Counted from the first letter of the stretch, positions 15,300-26,000 are shown. The stretch is 29,732 nt of DNA from Verrucomicrobia bacterium UBA673 (GCA_002299785.1 DBNL01000056.1:1-29732); one strand, 5' to 3'. Program-made: numbers and translations. Notes: a model not told the origin generated them from the sequence alone.

Positions 15300-18158
15300 A
15301 TGACCTTTCAATTCACCCATCCACTTTGGCTGCTGGCGTTGCCGGTGGCTCTGGGTTGGGTGACTTGGCTCGCGTGGAAGACAGACGTGCAAATCCAGAC
15401 GTGGCGCCGCTGGCTCGCGTACGGACTACGCACGCTGGTCATGAGCGCCGTGTTGCTGGCCCTCGCCGGTCTGCAGTGGAACAAGCCGCAGGAGGGGATG
15501 AATGTCTATTTCCTGCTCGACCGTTCTCAGAGTGTCCCCCCCTCAGAACAAGGCACAGCCCACATGCTGCTCGCCTCCGCCGAGAAACAATCGACCGACA
15601 AGGCCGGCTTGATGGTGTTCGGTACCGACGCCGGCATCGAGTTGTCCCTCACGCCGATCGCCCTGCAAACCAACACCATACAGACCGTCGTCGGTGCGGA
15701 TCGCACCGATATCGCTGGGGCCATTCGCCTCGGCACGGCGGCGTTCCCGGAGACCGGCCAAAAGCGGCTCGTGCTTTTCTCCGACGGCAATGAAAACATC
15801 GGCGATGCCGTGCAGGCGGTGATGGCGTCCAAGCCGCTCGACGTGACGATGGACGTCGTGCCGCTGGGTACGCAGGGCGGCGGCGATGTGTCGATCCAGC
15901 GCCTAGCCGTGCCCGGCATGGTGAAAAAAGGCCAGCCGTTCGATGCCCGAATTTTTGCGCTGTCCGACCGAGACCAACCGGCCAAGGTGCGGCTCTTCCG
16001 CAACGAACAGTTGCTCGGCGAACAGGCGGTGAGCTTGGCCAAGGGCAAAAATCTTTTAAGCTTCCCGCAGTCGCTTGGCCAAGCGGGGTTCTACTCGTAC
16101 GAGGTACAGATCGAGGCCGACGGCGACATCATCCCGCAGAACAACCGCGCCTCCGGGTTTGCCAACGTACGAGGTGATCCGCGCGTCCTGATCGTCTCGT
16201 CCGATCCCGACCGCGACGTGACATTGGCCAACGCCCTGCGTGGCGCAAAGCTCGAGATTGAACTAGGCGACATCACGGCGCTGCCCGGCTCGCTTGCCGG
16301 CATGCAGGCGTTCGACACGATTTTCCTGAGCAACATCAACGCAGGCGATCTGGGCCGCAACGCGATGCTGCGGATCGAAAGCGCGGTGCGCGACTTCGGC
16401 GTGGGGCTGGTCTGCGTCGGCGGCGATCAGGCCTTCGCGGCCGGCGGCTACCGCAACACGCCGCTCGAACGCACGCTGCCGGTGAGCATGGAGTTGAGCA
16501 GCAAAAAAGTCTTGCCGCCGGGCGCACTCGTGCTGGTGATGCACGGGATGGAATTCAATAATGGCAATCAGGTCGCCCGCCAATGCGCTATCGGCGTGCT
16601 CGACGCTATGGCGCCGAACGACGAGTTGGGCGTCGTGCTCTGGGACGGACAGGATCGCTGGCATTTTCCGCTGACCAAGGTTGACAACAAGCAGGACTTA
16701 GGGCGGCAAATCATGGGTATGAATCAGGGTGACCTACCGTCGTTCCAAAACGTGATGACGATGGGATTTCAGGGGCTCAAAAAATCGACCGCCAGCATCA
16801 AGCACATGATCCTTTTCAGCGATGGAGACCCCGGCGGGCCAAGCGACGAGTTGATGGCGAGCTTCCGCGAAGAGAAGATCACCGTTAGCACCGTGCTAAT
16901 CGCTGGCCACGCCGGGCCGGACACGATGATCGAGATCGCAGAGAAGGGCGACGGGCGCTTTTACAACATCACCAACCCGGCGCAGTTGCCGCAGATTTTC
17001 CTGAAGGAAACCGCCGTCATTTTAAAGACTGCCATTTACGAGGAGCCGTTCACGCCACGACAAATCGCCGCGAGCGAGGCTCTATCCGGCTTCGCAGCCG
17101 GCGGCTACCCACCGCTCCTCGGCTACGTAGCCACCAGCGAAAAACCGCGCGCCGAGACGCCGCTGCTCACCACGCAGGGCGACCCGCTCCTAGCGCATTG
17201 GCAGTACGGCCTCGGCCGCGCGGTGGCGTTCACCTCCGACGCCCGCGCCAAATGGGGCAGCCAATGGATCGGCTGGGGCAAATACCAGACGTTTTGGTCG
17301 CAACTAGTCAACTGGAGCCTGCGTCGTGTCGAGACCGGCGAACTTTCGGCAGACGTGGCCATCGAGCAGGGCAGCGGCATCATCAGCGTCGAGGCGATGG
17401 ACGCCGACGGCAACTATCGCAACTTCCTCGACTTGCAGGCCGTCATCGTCGGGCCAAAAGGCGAACGCCAACTCGTGCCACTCAAGCAGACGGCCCCCGG
17501 TCGCTACGATGCGGCGTTTGAGACGCGCGAAACCGGCGCTTACCTTGTCCATTTGCGTGAGATGAAGAACAGCGAAATTCGCTCGGCGCAGGTCATCGGC
17601 GCGAACCTCGACCACTCGCCGGAGTTCGCCGAGTCGCAACCGAACCTCGCCAGACTCGAACGCTTGGCCGAAGTCGGCGGCGGCAAACTGCTCAGCCGCG
17701 ACTTCGCCGCTGACAATCCATTTGAGAGTAACCGAAAAAAAACCTTTCAGCCCGTGGATCTTTGGGAGTGGCTGCTCAAGTTCGCCATCATCCTGTTCCC
17801 GATCGACGTCGGCGTGCGCCGCATCCAAATTGATTGGAATGAATGGCTCAAGGCAACCAATAACCTGCGCCAGCTTTTCTTTTTCTGGCGTCGCAGTGAA
17901 ATGCAAACCAGCACCGACGAGGCGCTCGCCTCGCTCCTGGCCAGGCGCGACGAAGCCCAGCAGTCGTTCCAGCGCGACAAGCTAAGCACACCCGATCCGC
18001 GCCTTTTCCAGCGGGAGCAACCGGCCCCCGAATTTTCCTCCAACCCAAGCGTAGTCGCCGAGGCCAAGCCGGAAGAGTCAAGCCAAGCTGACGGGGATGA
18101 CTCCACCACCAGCCGACTGCTCGCCGCCAAGCGCAATGCACGCCGCCACAAAAAATAA
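15300..18158 (+). CDS. VWA / glutamine-amidotransferase-like membrane protein
   Basis: 952 residues; ATG immediately follows the previous stop. Two N-terminal membrane segments (about 8-25 and 42-58) precede a VWA domain with a complete metal site: DRSQS (74-78), Thr136 and Asp162 in LFSDGNEN. Residues about 295-400 resemble the amidotransferase-like region of such proteins (VLIVSSDPDRD, VGGDQAFAAGGYRNTPLE). A second VWA-like fold (about 405-580) keeps LFSDGDPGG but has MHGMEF where DxSxS should be. GYVATSEKP and LGRAVAFTSDARAKWG follow, then a third membrane segment near 821-840 and a charged cytoplasmic tail. Relatives are common in Verrucomicrobiota and Planctomycetota and lack firm functions; they resemble BatA-type proteins. 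A role in envelope protein assembly with the following CotH exoproteins is inference. Two full palindromes lie 40 bases apart at 16035 and 16075. Confidence 0.85.
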   Translation: MTFQFTHPLWLLALPVALGWVTWLAWKTDVQIQTWRRWLAYGLRTLVMSAVLLALAGLQWNKPQEGMNVYFLLDRSQSVPPSEQGTAHMLLASAEKQSTDKAGLMVFGTDAGIELSLTPIALQTNTIQTVVGADRTDIAGAIRLGTAAFPETGQKRLVLFSDGNENIGDAVQAVMASKPLDVTMDVVPLGTQGGGDVSIQRLAVPGMVKKGQPFDARIFALSDRDQPAKVRLFRNEQLLGEQAVSLAKGKNLLSFPQSLGQAGFYSYEVQIEADGDIIPQNNRASGFANVRGDPRVLIVSSDPDRDVTLANALRGAKLEIELGDITALPGSLAGMQAFDTIFLSNINAGDLGRNAMLRIESAVRDFGVGLVCVGGDQAFAAGGYRNTPLERTLPVSMELSSKKVLPPGALVLVMHGMEFNNGNQVARQCAIGVLDAMAPNDELGVVLWDGQDRWHFPLTKVDNKQDLGRQIMGMNQGDLPSFQNVMTMGFQGLKKSTASIKHMILFSDGDPGGPSDELMASFREEKITVSTVLIAGHAGPDTMIEIAEKGDGRFYNITNPAQLPQIFLKETAVILKTAIYEEPFTPRQIAASEALSGFAAGGYPPLLGYVATSEKPRAETPLLTTQGDPLLAHWQYGLGRAVAFTSDARAKWGSQWIGWGKYQTFWSQLVNWSLRRVETGELSADVAIEQGSGIISVEAMDADGNYRNFLDLQAVIVGPKGERQLVPLKQTAPGRYDAAFETRETGAYLVHLREMKNSEIRSAQVIGANLDHSPEFAESQPNLARLERLAEVGGGKLLSRDFAADNPFESNRKKTFQPVDLWEWLLKFAIILFPIDVGVRRIQIDWNEWLKATNNLRQLFFFWRRSEMQTSTDEALASLLARRDEAQQSFQRDKLSTPDPRLFQREQPAPEFSSNPSVVAEAKPEESSQADGDDSTTSRLLAAKRNARRHKK
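16072..16085. repeat. Iterated palindrome, 14-bp copy
   Basis: CGCTTGGCCAAGCG, perfect, read as S-L-G-Q-A within the VWA protein. A second core copy (GCTTGGCCAAGG) lies at 16033-16044, read in another frame as S-L-A-K-G. Confidence 0.8.
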
Positions 18159-18166
18159 TCTTGCCT

Positions 18167-21100
18167 ATGTCTAACCGATCGTTGCAGCGGGGCTTGCTTT
18201 GGTTCCTGTTTTGCGTCGCTGCTGCTAACTCCCAAGCGCAGGTACTCATCAACGAAATTCACTACCGCCCTGCAAACGAGTCGGTGGCGGAAGAGTTCAT
18301 CGAGCTTTGGAATTTCGGCGGTGAGCCGATCGATCTCAACGGCTGGCAACTCAGCGCAGGCGTCCGTTTTACATTCAGCCAAATCACGCTTCCGCCCGAT
18401 AGCGGATTGGTCGTTGCAGCCAACGCGGCCCGGTTCGCCGAGCTGCATCCCGGCGTCAAAAATATCACTGGCGACTGGCAGGGCCAACTCGCCAACAACG
18501 GCGAAACCATCCGGCTTGTCGATGCCACCGGCGCGACGGTAGACAAGGTGCATTACGCCACGGAGGGCGACTGGGCTAGGCGCGTTCGCGGCTCGCTGCA
18601 CGGTGGCCATCGAGGCTGGGTTTGGCAAGCGGCGCACGACGGCGGAGGGCACTCGCTCGAGTTGATGAAGCCGGATTTATCCAATAATAATGGGCAAAAT
18701 TGGCGTACTAGTATGACTCAACGAGGCACCCCCGGCCGGGCCAACTCCAGCAAACTCGCCAATCTGCCGCCGATGATTCTTGACGTGGCTCACTCACCTG
18801 CTGTGCCCCGCTCCACCGAGCCGGTGACGATTACAGCACGCCTAATCGACGAGTTACCGGACGAGATCAGCGCCCAGCTCGTTTACCGGCTCGACGGTGA
18901 AGCTGGCTATCTGGAGCTGCCGATGTCGCGAACCGCCACAGAGCAATTTGTGGCGACGCTCCCTCCGCAGGCTGACGGCCAAGTCGTCGAATTTTTCGTC
19001 AACGCAACGGATGGCCAAGGCGCGGTTCGCGCTTGGCCAAGTGCCCCGGCCGACTGCCCGCTTTTGCTATATCAAGTAGACAACCAAATCCCCGCGCCGG
19101 GGCGTCCCTTACATCGTCTCATTTTGACAGAGCTCGAGCGCAAAGAGCTGACCGAGATTGGCCGTCGGCCGTGGTACAACAGCAGCGATGCGCAAATGAG
19201 CGGCACGTTCATCAATATCGAAGGAGGACGAACGCGTGTGCGTTATAACGTCAGCGTGCGGCTGCGCGGCACAACATCACGAGCAGCAACACACAAAAGT
19301 CGAAGTGTTAATTTCCCCAACGACCGGCCATGGCGCAATCGCACAACAATCAACCTCAACGCTATCCACCCGCACGTGCAGGAACTCGGGAGCGCCCTTT
19401 TTCGGCTCGCTGGTTTGCCTGCGCCCCGTGCTAGGTCTGTGAGGGTATTCGAAAACAACGAACAACTCGGTGGCTCAAACCAGTTTGGCCATTATGCTGA
19501 GCTGGATCCGCTAAACTCGGAGTATATTCGCTGGCAATTTCCAAACGATGATAATGGCAATTTGTATAAGGGCGGCGGCTACGCCGACTTGAAATTTCTC
19601 GGCGACAAGCCCGCGCCATACGCGGAAAAACATTTTTACGCCAAGCAAACCAATTCGTGGCAAAACGACTACTCCGACTTGACCGAATTCCTCCGCTCGC
19701 TTGACAAGGCGGACGAGTCTGCGCTGGCCGACTGGATGGACGTTGACGCGTGGATGCGGCACCTCGCCGTGCACGATCTTCTCGGCAACGAGGAGACGAG
19801 CCTTGTTACCGGCGACAAGGGCGACTACTCGCTTTACGCCGGCACAACCGACTCGCGGTTTGCGCTGATCCCGTACGACCTCGACGCCGTGCTCGGCGTT
19901 CAGGGCTGGGGGGAAAGCCCCCTTTGGCGCGCTGCCGCCAACTCAGCGCTTGGACAACTGATGAACCGTCCGACGGTGGCCGTGCGGTATTGGTTTCACT
20001 TGGAGAACCTCGCCCGAACAGTGTTTTCGGCGGAGCAACTTGAGCCGTTGATCGACCAGTTCGTCGGCGATTATTTGCCGACCACCGAGGTTAACCGGTT
20101 GAAGTCGTTCGGTGCCAATCGGCGGGAGTTTGTACTGTCGCAAATCCCGCGAGAGCTGACAGTGGCCACCGGCTTGGCCAAGCGCGACGGCTTCTTTTTT
20201 TCCGAAAGCGCGACGGCGACTTTGTCCGGCCAAGCGCCGGCCACCGTAACGGTGGCGGTCGAGGTCAACGGCCAAGCCGCCGACTGGTTTGCGCCGGAAG
20301 CGCGATGGCAGGCCAAGGCCACATTGCGGCGTGGCCTGAACCGGCTGCTCGTGCGCGCGCTGGACGCCGATGGCAACGAGGTCGCCCGTCAACATGCCGA
20401 CGTCTGGCATGGCACCGCTCCCTCTCAATCGCTTGGCCAACGCCTGACGCAGTCCACCCGATGGACGGCGGAGCGACCGCTGCTCGTGACCGCTCCACTG
20501 CTCGTGCCAGCGGGTGTCACGCTGGCAGTCAATCCCGGCGTGACAATCTGCTTCGGCCCGGAGGGACGCCTGATCGTCGAAGGGCGCCTGCTGGCCGAAG
20601 GCGACCCGCTACGTCGGATTCAGTTTCTCCGCAAACCCGGATCGAAACGTGATTGGGACGGCATCAGCTTTAGTAATTCGCATAACGTAAATAGGCTAAT
20701 GTACGTTGACTTTCACCACACAAGCTCCTACGCATTGGCTGTCACTAACTCGGTAGTCGAACTTGACCATGTGCAGTGGCACAGCACACGGACAAACCTG
20801 ATCTGGTTTCAGGATTCATCGCTGACAGTACGCAACTGTATATTTCCTGAACTTAGCCATAGTGAGCATATACGAGGCAGTGGGATCAGGAAAGATGGGG
20901 AACTTCTGATTGTTAATAACAAATTCAACAAAACTACAGGAGGGGCTGATGTCATAGACGTTAGCGGAGGAAAACGCCCTAGTGCAATTCTAGAAATTTA
21001 CGATAATCAATTCCTTGGGGGGAATGACGACGGGCTAGATCTCGATGGAATGGATGCGCACATTGAGGGAAATGATTTTAGTGGTTTTAGCAGCAATAAC

Positions 21101-23038
21101 CGCGTGGGGTTTTTCTCTGCAGCTATTGCAACAGGAAAACCAGCATTAAAATTTGGAGTTTGGTTAAATATGACAGTGAAGGGGATTGATGAAATCGTTG
21201 AATCTTTTCGTTTTCGAATCGATAGAAAAGGTGAATTCTATGAACCGAACCTAAAAAAAGAAATTGCATTGCCAAATAACGCAATAAAAAATTTAAGTAA
21301 TCACTTGGTGAAAGAATATCAAGAGCGATTTGGTAAAACAGTAGAAGTTAATCTCGAAACTGACGAATCTAATATAACAGTAGTTAGAAACTTTTTTTAT
21401 CAAAATGACCACCATATCTTGCTAAAGGACTCAGCAAGACTTATTGCAAGCAATAACAGTTTTTTTTCAAGCCGGTTTGGAGGGGTTGCTTTCAATGAAC
21501 CGACGGATGGACTAGGCAATAGAAAGCAACCTGTCGGTACGCCTACTGGGGCAAGACTGGAAGGAAATATTTTTTTTGATAATCCAAACGACCTAATTCA
21601 CCTCAAGCCTTTGTGGCTTGAAAAGCGTCGGGTGTGGCTACATGTTTTTGATTCGATCATCCGAAAGACCCACGATTGGTATGGCGAAGGCAATCTAACG
21701 TCGAATCCATTGTTTATACATCCGCCGGATGACTTCACTCTTCACCTCGATTCACCTGCAATCGGCAATGGGCCGAACGGAATTGATATGGGTGCAATTG
21801 TGCCTAGCGGGGCTTCCATCTCTGGTGAACCGTTCGCCCAAACACGCCAGACGACTGCAGAACTTTTTGTTGCAGGCCCTGGAATCACACACTATCGGTA
21901 CAACATTAACAAAGGGGCACTCAGTAGCGAACATCCCATTTCCGAACCTATTCGCTTGACCAAACTTGCTAGCGGAAAGTACACCGTATATGTCATCGGC
22001 AAAAACAGTGCTGGTCGTTGGCAGGCGCTTGATCAAGCGACGCAATCCAAAACATGGAACGTAGATTCTGAATTGAGTCAATTTCTAATCAATGAAGTGC
22101 TCGCATTCCCAAAGGATAACGAGAGTGATCAGGTTGAGTTGTTCAACAATAGTTTAAAACCGCTCGATGCAGGTGGATATCACCTGACTGACAATTTGCA
22201 TAAACCGCGCAAATACGTGTTCCCTGATAATACTGTGATCGGCCCCGACTCTTTCTTCGTTCTTGTTGGAGGCAAGGGCGGCCTTGGTTTCAAGTTGAAC
22301 TCTAAAGGGGAAGGGCTTTGGCTGTTTAGCCCCGAGGGCCAACTATTAGATTCGATTAAGTTTGGCCAACAATTACAAGGAAGATCGATCGGCAGAGTCG
22401 GGCGTCTCCGTTCATGGGCTCTGGCAAGACCAACGTTCGGCACGCAAAACCAGGCAATAGCGCTTGGCCAACCGGAATCCGTTCGCTTGGCTGAGTGGAC
22501 GGCAAACGCCGCTAGGGACGAGGTAGATTCAATCTTACTGCAAAACCTAAGTCTGTTTCCTGTCGATCTTACAGGAATGCGATTGTCCAACAATCCAATT
22601 GGGAGTCCTTTAGCGTTCACATTTCCTATTTTAAGTTTTTTAGATTCCAACAGCCGCCTTAAGTTGGACAGTAAAGTATTGAATTTCAGTCTGTCTGATG
22701 CTCAAGGTGAAATCGGTCTGTCCGATGCCAACGGGGATTGGCTTGAGCACCATGTTTATGGGCCTCAGACAAACGGTCAATCATTGGTTCTAATTCCTGC
22801 GAACAAGCCTACTGTTCATCGCTTCAGATTGAGAGTTGAATGGTTGGATTCATGGACTATACGCATTACATGGAAACCAGAAACAGGAAATCTTTTCCGG
22901 GTGCTCTCAAGTAAGAATATTTTAGCAGATCAATGGAAGGAAGAGGCAACCCTAATTCCGCCCCTTAACCGAGTCATGAGTTTTCAAGCCAAGTTGGATG
23001 GCGCGATGAAGTACTTTCGAGTTGAACAAAGTGACTAG
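18167..23038 (+). CDS. Secreted LTD-CotH-beta-helix protein, compositionally mosaic
   Basis: 1623 residues from ATG 18167 (a TTG two codons earlier is less likely). The signal peptide LLWFLFCVAAANSQA is followed by LTD1 (about 25-190) with VLINEIHYRP. The CotH-like region (about 316-680) has VSVRLRGTTSR near 362, a following Lys, and IPYDLDAVLG near 568-577. A beta-helix spans about 778-1212, LTD2 starts near 1305, an LTD-like module near 1438, and the shared C-terminal module ends MKYFRVEQSD. Its order parallels the 2112-residue protein at 4087, so the two are paralogues; this one lacks the calcium hinge. Composition breaks sharply near base 20650, from about 65-70 percent GC to about 27-40 percent, and recovers only partly after 22400. 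The gene starts nine bases after the VWA gene and overlaps the next gene, consistent with one operon. Kinase activity is inference. Confidence 0.85.
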   Translation: MSNRSLQRGLLWFLFCVAAANSQAQVLINEIHYRPANESVAEEFIELWNFGGEPIDLNGWQLSAGVRFTFSQITLPPDSGLVVAANAARFAELHPGVKNITGDWQGQLANNGETIRLVDATGATVDKVHYATEGDWARRVRGSLHGGHRGWVWQAAHDGGGHSLELMKPDLSNNNGQNWRTSMTQRGTPGRANSSKLANLPPMILDVAHSPAVPRSTEPVTITARLIDELPDEISAQLVYRLDGEAGYLELPMSRTATEQFVATLPPQADGQVVEFFVNATDGQGAVRAWPSAPADCPLLLYQVDNQIPAPGRPLHRLILTELERKELTEIGRRPWYNSSDAQMSGTFINIEGGRTRVRYNVSVRLRGTTSRAATHKSRSVNFPNDRPWRNRTTINLNAIHPHVQELGSALFRLAGLPAPRARSVRVFENNEQLGGSNQFGHYAELDPLNSEYIRWQFPNDDNGNLYKGGGYADLKFLGDKPAPYAEKHFYAKQTNSWQNDYSDLTEFLRSLDKADESALADWMDVDAWMRHLAVHDLLGNEETSLVTGDKGDYSLYAGTTDSRFALIPYDLDAVLGVQGWGESPLWRAAANSALGQLMNRPTVAVRYWFHLENLARTVFSAEQLEPLIDQFVGDYLPTTEVNRLKSFGANRREFVLSQIPRELTVATGLAKRDGFFFSESATATLSGQAPATVTVAVEVNGQAADWFAPEARWQAKATLRRGLNRLLVRALDADGNEVARQHADVWHGTAPSQSLGQRLTQSTRWTAERPLLVTAPLLVPAGVTLAVNPGVTICFGPEGRLIVEGRLLAEGDPLRRIQFLRKPGSKRDWDGISFSNSHNVNRLMYVDFHHTSSYALAVTNSVVELDHVQWHSTRTNLIWFQDSSLTVRNCIFPELSHSEHIRGSGIRKDGELLIVNNKFNKTTGGADVIDVSGGKRPSAILEIYDNQFLGGNDDGLDLDGMDAHIEGNDFSGFSSNNRVGFFSAAIATGKPALKFGVWLNMTVKGIDEIVESFRFRIDRKGEFYEPNLKKEIALPNNAIKNLSNHLVKEYQERFGKTVEVNLETDESNITVVRNFFYQNDHHILLKDSARLIASNNSFFSSRFGGVAFNEPTDGLGNRKQPVGTPTGARLEGNIFFDNPNDLIHLKPLWLEKRRVWLHVFDSIIRKTHDWYGEGNLTSNPLFIHPPDDFTLHLDSPAIGNGPNGIDMGAIVPSGASISGEPFAQTRQTTAELFVAGPGITHYRYNINKGALSSEHPISEPIRLTKLASGKYTVYVIGKNSAGRWQALDQATQSKTWNVDSELSQFLINEVLAFPKDNESDQVELFNNSLKPLDAGGYHLTDNLHKPRKYVFPDNTVIGPDSFFVLVGGKGGLGFKLNSKGEGLWLFSPEGQLLDSIKFGQQLQGRSIGRVGRLRSWALARPTFGTQNQAIALGQPESVRLAEWTANAARDEVDSILLQNLSLFPVDLTGMRLSNNPIGSPLAFTFPILSFLDSNSRLKLDSKVLNFSLSDAQGEIGLSDANGDWLEHHVYGPQTNGQSLVLIPANKPTVHRFRLRVEWLDSWTIRITWKPETGNLFRVLSSKNILADQWKEEATLIPPLNRVMSFQAKLDGAMKYFRVEQSD
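20172..20183. repeat. Iterated palindrome, 12-bp copy
   Basis: GCTTGGCCAAGC, perfect, read as G-L-A-K-R after the CotH region. It is the last full 12-base copy before the AT-rich segment of this gene begins. Confidence 0.8.
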
Positions 23039-26000
23039 CAACTATCTCAGGCAACTGCTTACGAACAGGATGGTCTTGGGACTCGTGATCGGCATTCTGC
23101 TAATGGGATATCCGACAACACTTGCGGACGGTGTTGGTAGTATTGTTATTAGCGAACTCATGGCGATCAACCGCACGACGCTTGCGGACGAGGACGGGGA
23201 GTATCGGGACTGGATTGAATTGCACAATCCCACCGAGTCAATGGTGAACTTGTTGGGTTACGGCCTGTCGGATGACCCGGATGACCCCTTCAAGTGGCAT
23301 TTCCCTGACATCCGATTGGCCCCGGGGGATCACTTGCTTGTTTTTGCATCTGGAAAGGATCGACGGTCGAGGACGATACCACGGTCTCCAAACCCCGAAG
23401 TTATTAACCTGCCGGCTAATATTCCGGGTCTGAAACTGTGGCTCGACGCGACCGATGCCGGTACGCTAACTCTCGATGAGCAAGATCGCGTGGCGCGTTG
23501 GCAATCCAAGATTGGTCAACCTGCCATGCCTCCGCTTGGTCAGGCTGATCCGATTGATCCAGGAAAAATAGACGGTCTGCTGTTATGGCTTGATGCATCG
23601 GATCTAGAAACACTGGAGAGCGAGAACGGGCGCCTGACTCTTTGGAAGGATAAAAGCGACTGGGGCAACAACGCCTCACAATCCGAGGAGAATCGCCAAC
23701 CCGCTCTGAAAGAACCGAACAAGGGTCAACCGACAATCTTGATGGATGGACAAGATGACGTTCTCCATTTCAATCGACTTGATAACATACGCACAGTGTT
23801 CTGGGTGCTGGCCGAGGCAAAAGAAGCCAGTACTAGCTATCGGCCACTGCTTGGGGATATCAAAGCGTATCACTTCGCACGATCGTATGACGGAGCCCTC
23901 TTTCATGATGCAGCCAACACTTATGCCGCACATGGTCAATCATGGATCAACGGCGCGCAGGTTGATCAACGGCGCGCATACCCGCCGGTTGAACGCCTTG
24001 GCCTAGTTACTACAATAACCAGCGAGTCTTCATCAGCATCCAATCTTGCTTCGGACCGATTTCTACCGGGTCGCTACTGGCAAGGTCGAATTGCCGAGGT
24101 ACTGATTTACAACCGACCGCTGGATACAACAACCCGCCGCGCCATCGAGAATTATCTCGTCGATAAATGGGGGATAGCCGTAGACGTTGGCCATTCAGCA
24201 ACTCAATCAAATACAGCCCAACAACCTCGATTTGCAAGAGAACCTCTGACCGGCTTGCCAGTTATCCGGTTCGACGGTCTTGACGACCATCTGTTGTTTC
24301 AGAGACAAAACTTCGTTCGCACGGTGTTTGTTGTTGCGCGGGAGGATGCCCACGCAACAAAGTCACATCGTGCTATGTTGGGTGACTTGAAACAAAGCCA
24401 CTTCAATCGCGGTGGGGACAGATTGATTTACTATCCGAACGGTTCTTTTGCGCGCTATCCGTCACATGTTCGTGTAAATGGTCAAAAAGTAGATCCTACG
24501 GCAACACAATTACCAGGATCCATTTTTCTTCTTACCACTTCAGCTAGTTTCAATCTTCAGACAGACTTAATTGGATCTGATCGACTTGTTTCTGACAGGA
24601 ATTGGCACGGTGATATTGGCGAAATTCTGATTTATGACCGACAGCTTAACTCTGACGAAATGGATAAAGTTGAGACTTGGCTCAAGGCTAAGTGGGGACT
24701 GCCGGTAGCGATGCTTCACACCAACTTTAAGCTCAGCCCAAGCAATGACACCGTCATTCTCACTACGCCGTTTGGCCAACACGTCGATGCGCTGCCGGTG
24801 CCGGAGTGTCCGCCCGATGCCACCATTGGGGTGATGGCTGATGCGCTTGGCCGTTTTTTCTTTGGCAAGCCGACTCCGGGCACGGCCAACGGAACCAAGC
24901 CCCACTCCGGCTGGCTGGGAATTCCCCGCTTGGCCAAGCCTTCCGGCCATTATCCTGAGCCGGTCGATTTGCGAATCACTCCCCCGGATTCTCTGAGTGA
25001 GCTTCGTTTCACACTCGACGGCTCCATCCCCGGCCGCAGAGATCAGCTCTATTCCGGCCCCATTCGGCTGCCCAAACCGACCGTGGTGCGAGCGCGTGCT
25101 TTTCGTGAAGGGTTTCTGCCCGGACCGGTGGCGACCGGCAGTTTTTTGATTGGAGAGAAAAGCCGTTTGCCAATTGCCTCGATAGTCACCTCTCCGCGGA
25201 ATCTCTTCGATCCGGATCGCGGCATCTACACAGAGGGCCGCGATTATATGGACCGAGTGCCAGGACCTGTTTACAACTTCAACCGCGAGTGGGAGCGGCC
25301 GGCCTTTTTTGAGTGGTTCGAGCCTAACGGAACCCGGACGATCAGACAGGAAATCGGACTGAGGATTCATGGCGGCTGGTCCCGTCATTATGACCAGAAA
25401 TCGCTGCGGCTCTACGCTCGCAACCGGTTCGGTGAGAGCGCATTGGACCATCCTTTTTTTCCTGAATTGGGGATCGATTCGTTTCGCCGATTGCTGCTTC
25501 GAAACTCCGGTAATGACTGGAAGCTGGCGTTCATGCGCGACGCGATCGGTCACGAGTTGGCGGCTGAGATGGGGCTGGATTCGCAGGCGTGGCGGCCATC
25601 GATCGTGTACCTCAACGGCCTCTACTGGGGCATTCAAAACCTACGTGAACGGATCGATTCGCATTATTTAGCTTCCAGGCATGCTATTAATAACAGTCAG
25701 ATTGACCTGATCCAAAACACAGTGAAATCGGGAGATTTATTGCAATGGAACAAACTCACTTCATTTTTTGGTACGTGGGACAACATCAACCAGGATCAAC
25801 GATTATCTCAGCTTGGTGAATTTGTGAATATAGATAATTTAATCGACTATGTTATCGCTCAAATATTCCTCGCAAATACAGACTGGCCACTAAACAACGT
25901 TAGAAAATGGCGCCCTCGACATGAGAACGGCAAATGGCAATGGATTCCCTATGATCTGGATGGCATCTTGGGTGTGTTGAACCGATCTCCGTCGGAGGAT

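Noticed and set aside
24567..25637. Minus-strand open frame of 356 codons
   Set aside because: It lies wholly opposite the LamG/CotH gene, whose frame carries clear domains; the antisense product shows no recognisable motif and crosses domain boundaries. It is a by-product of GC-rich codon use.
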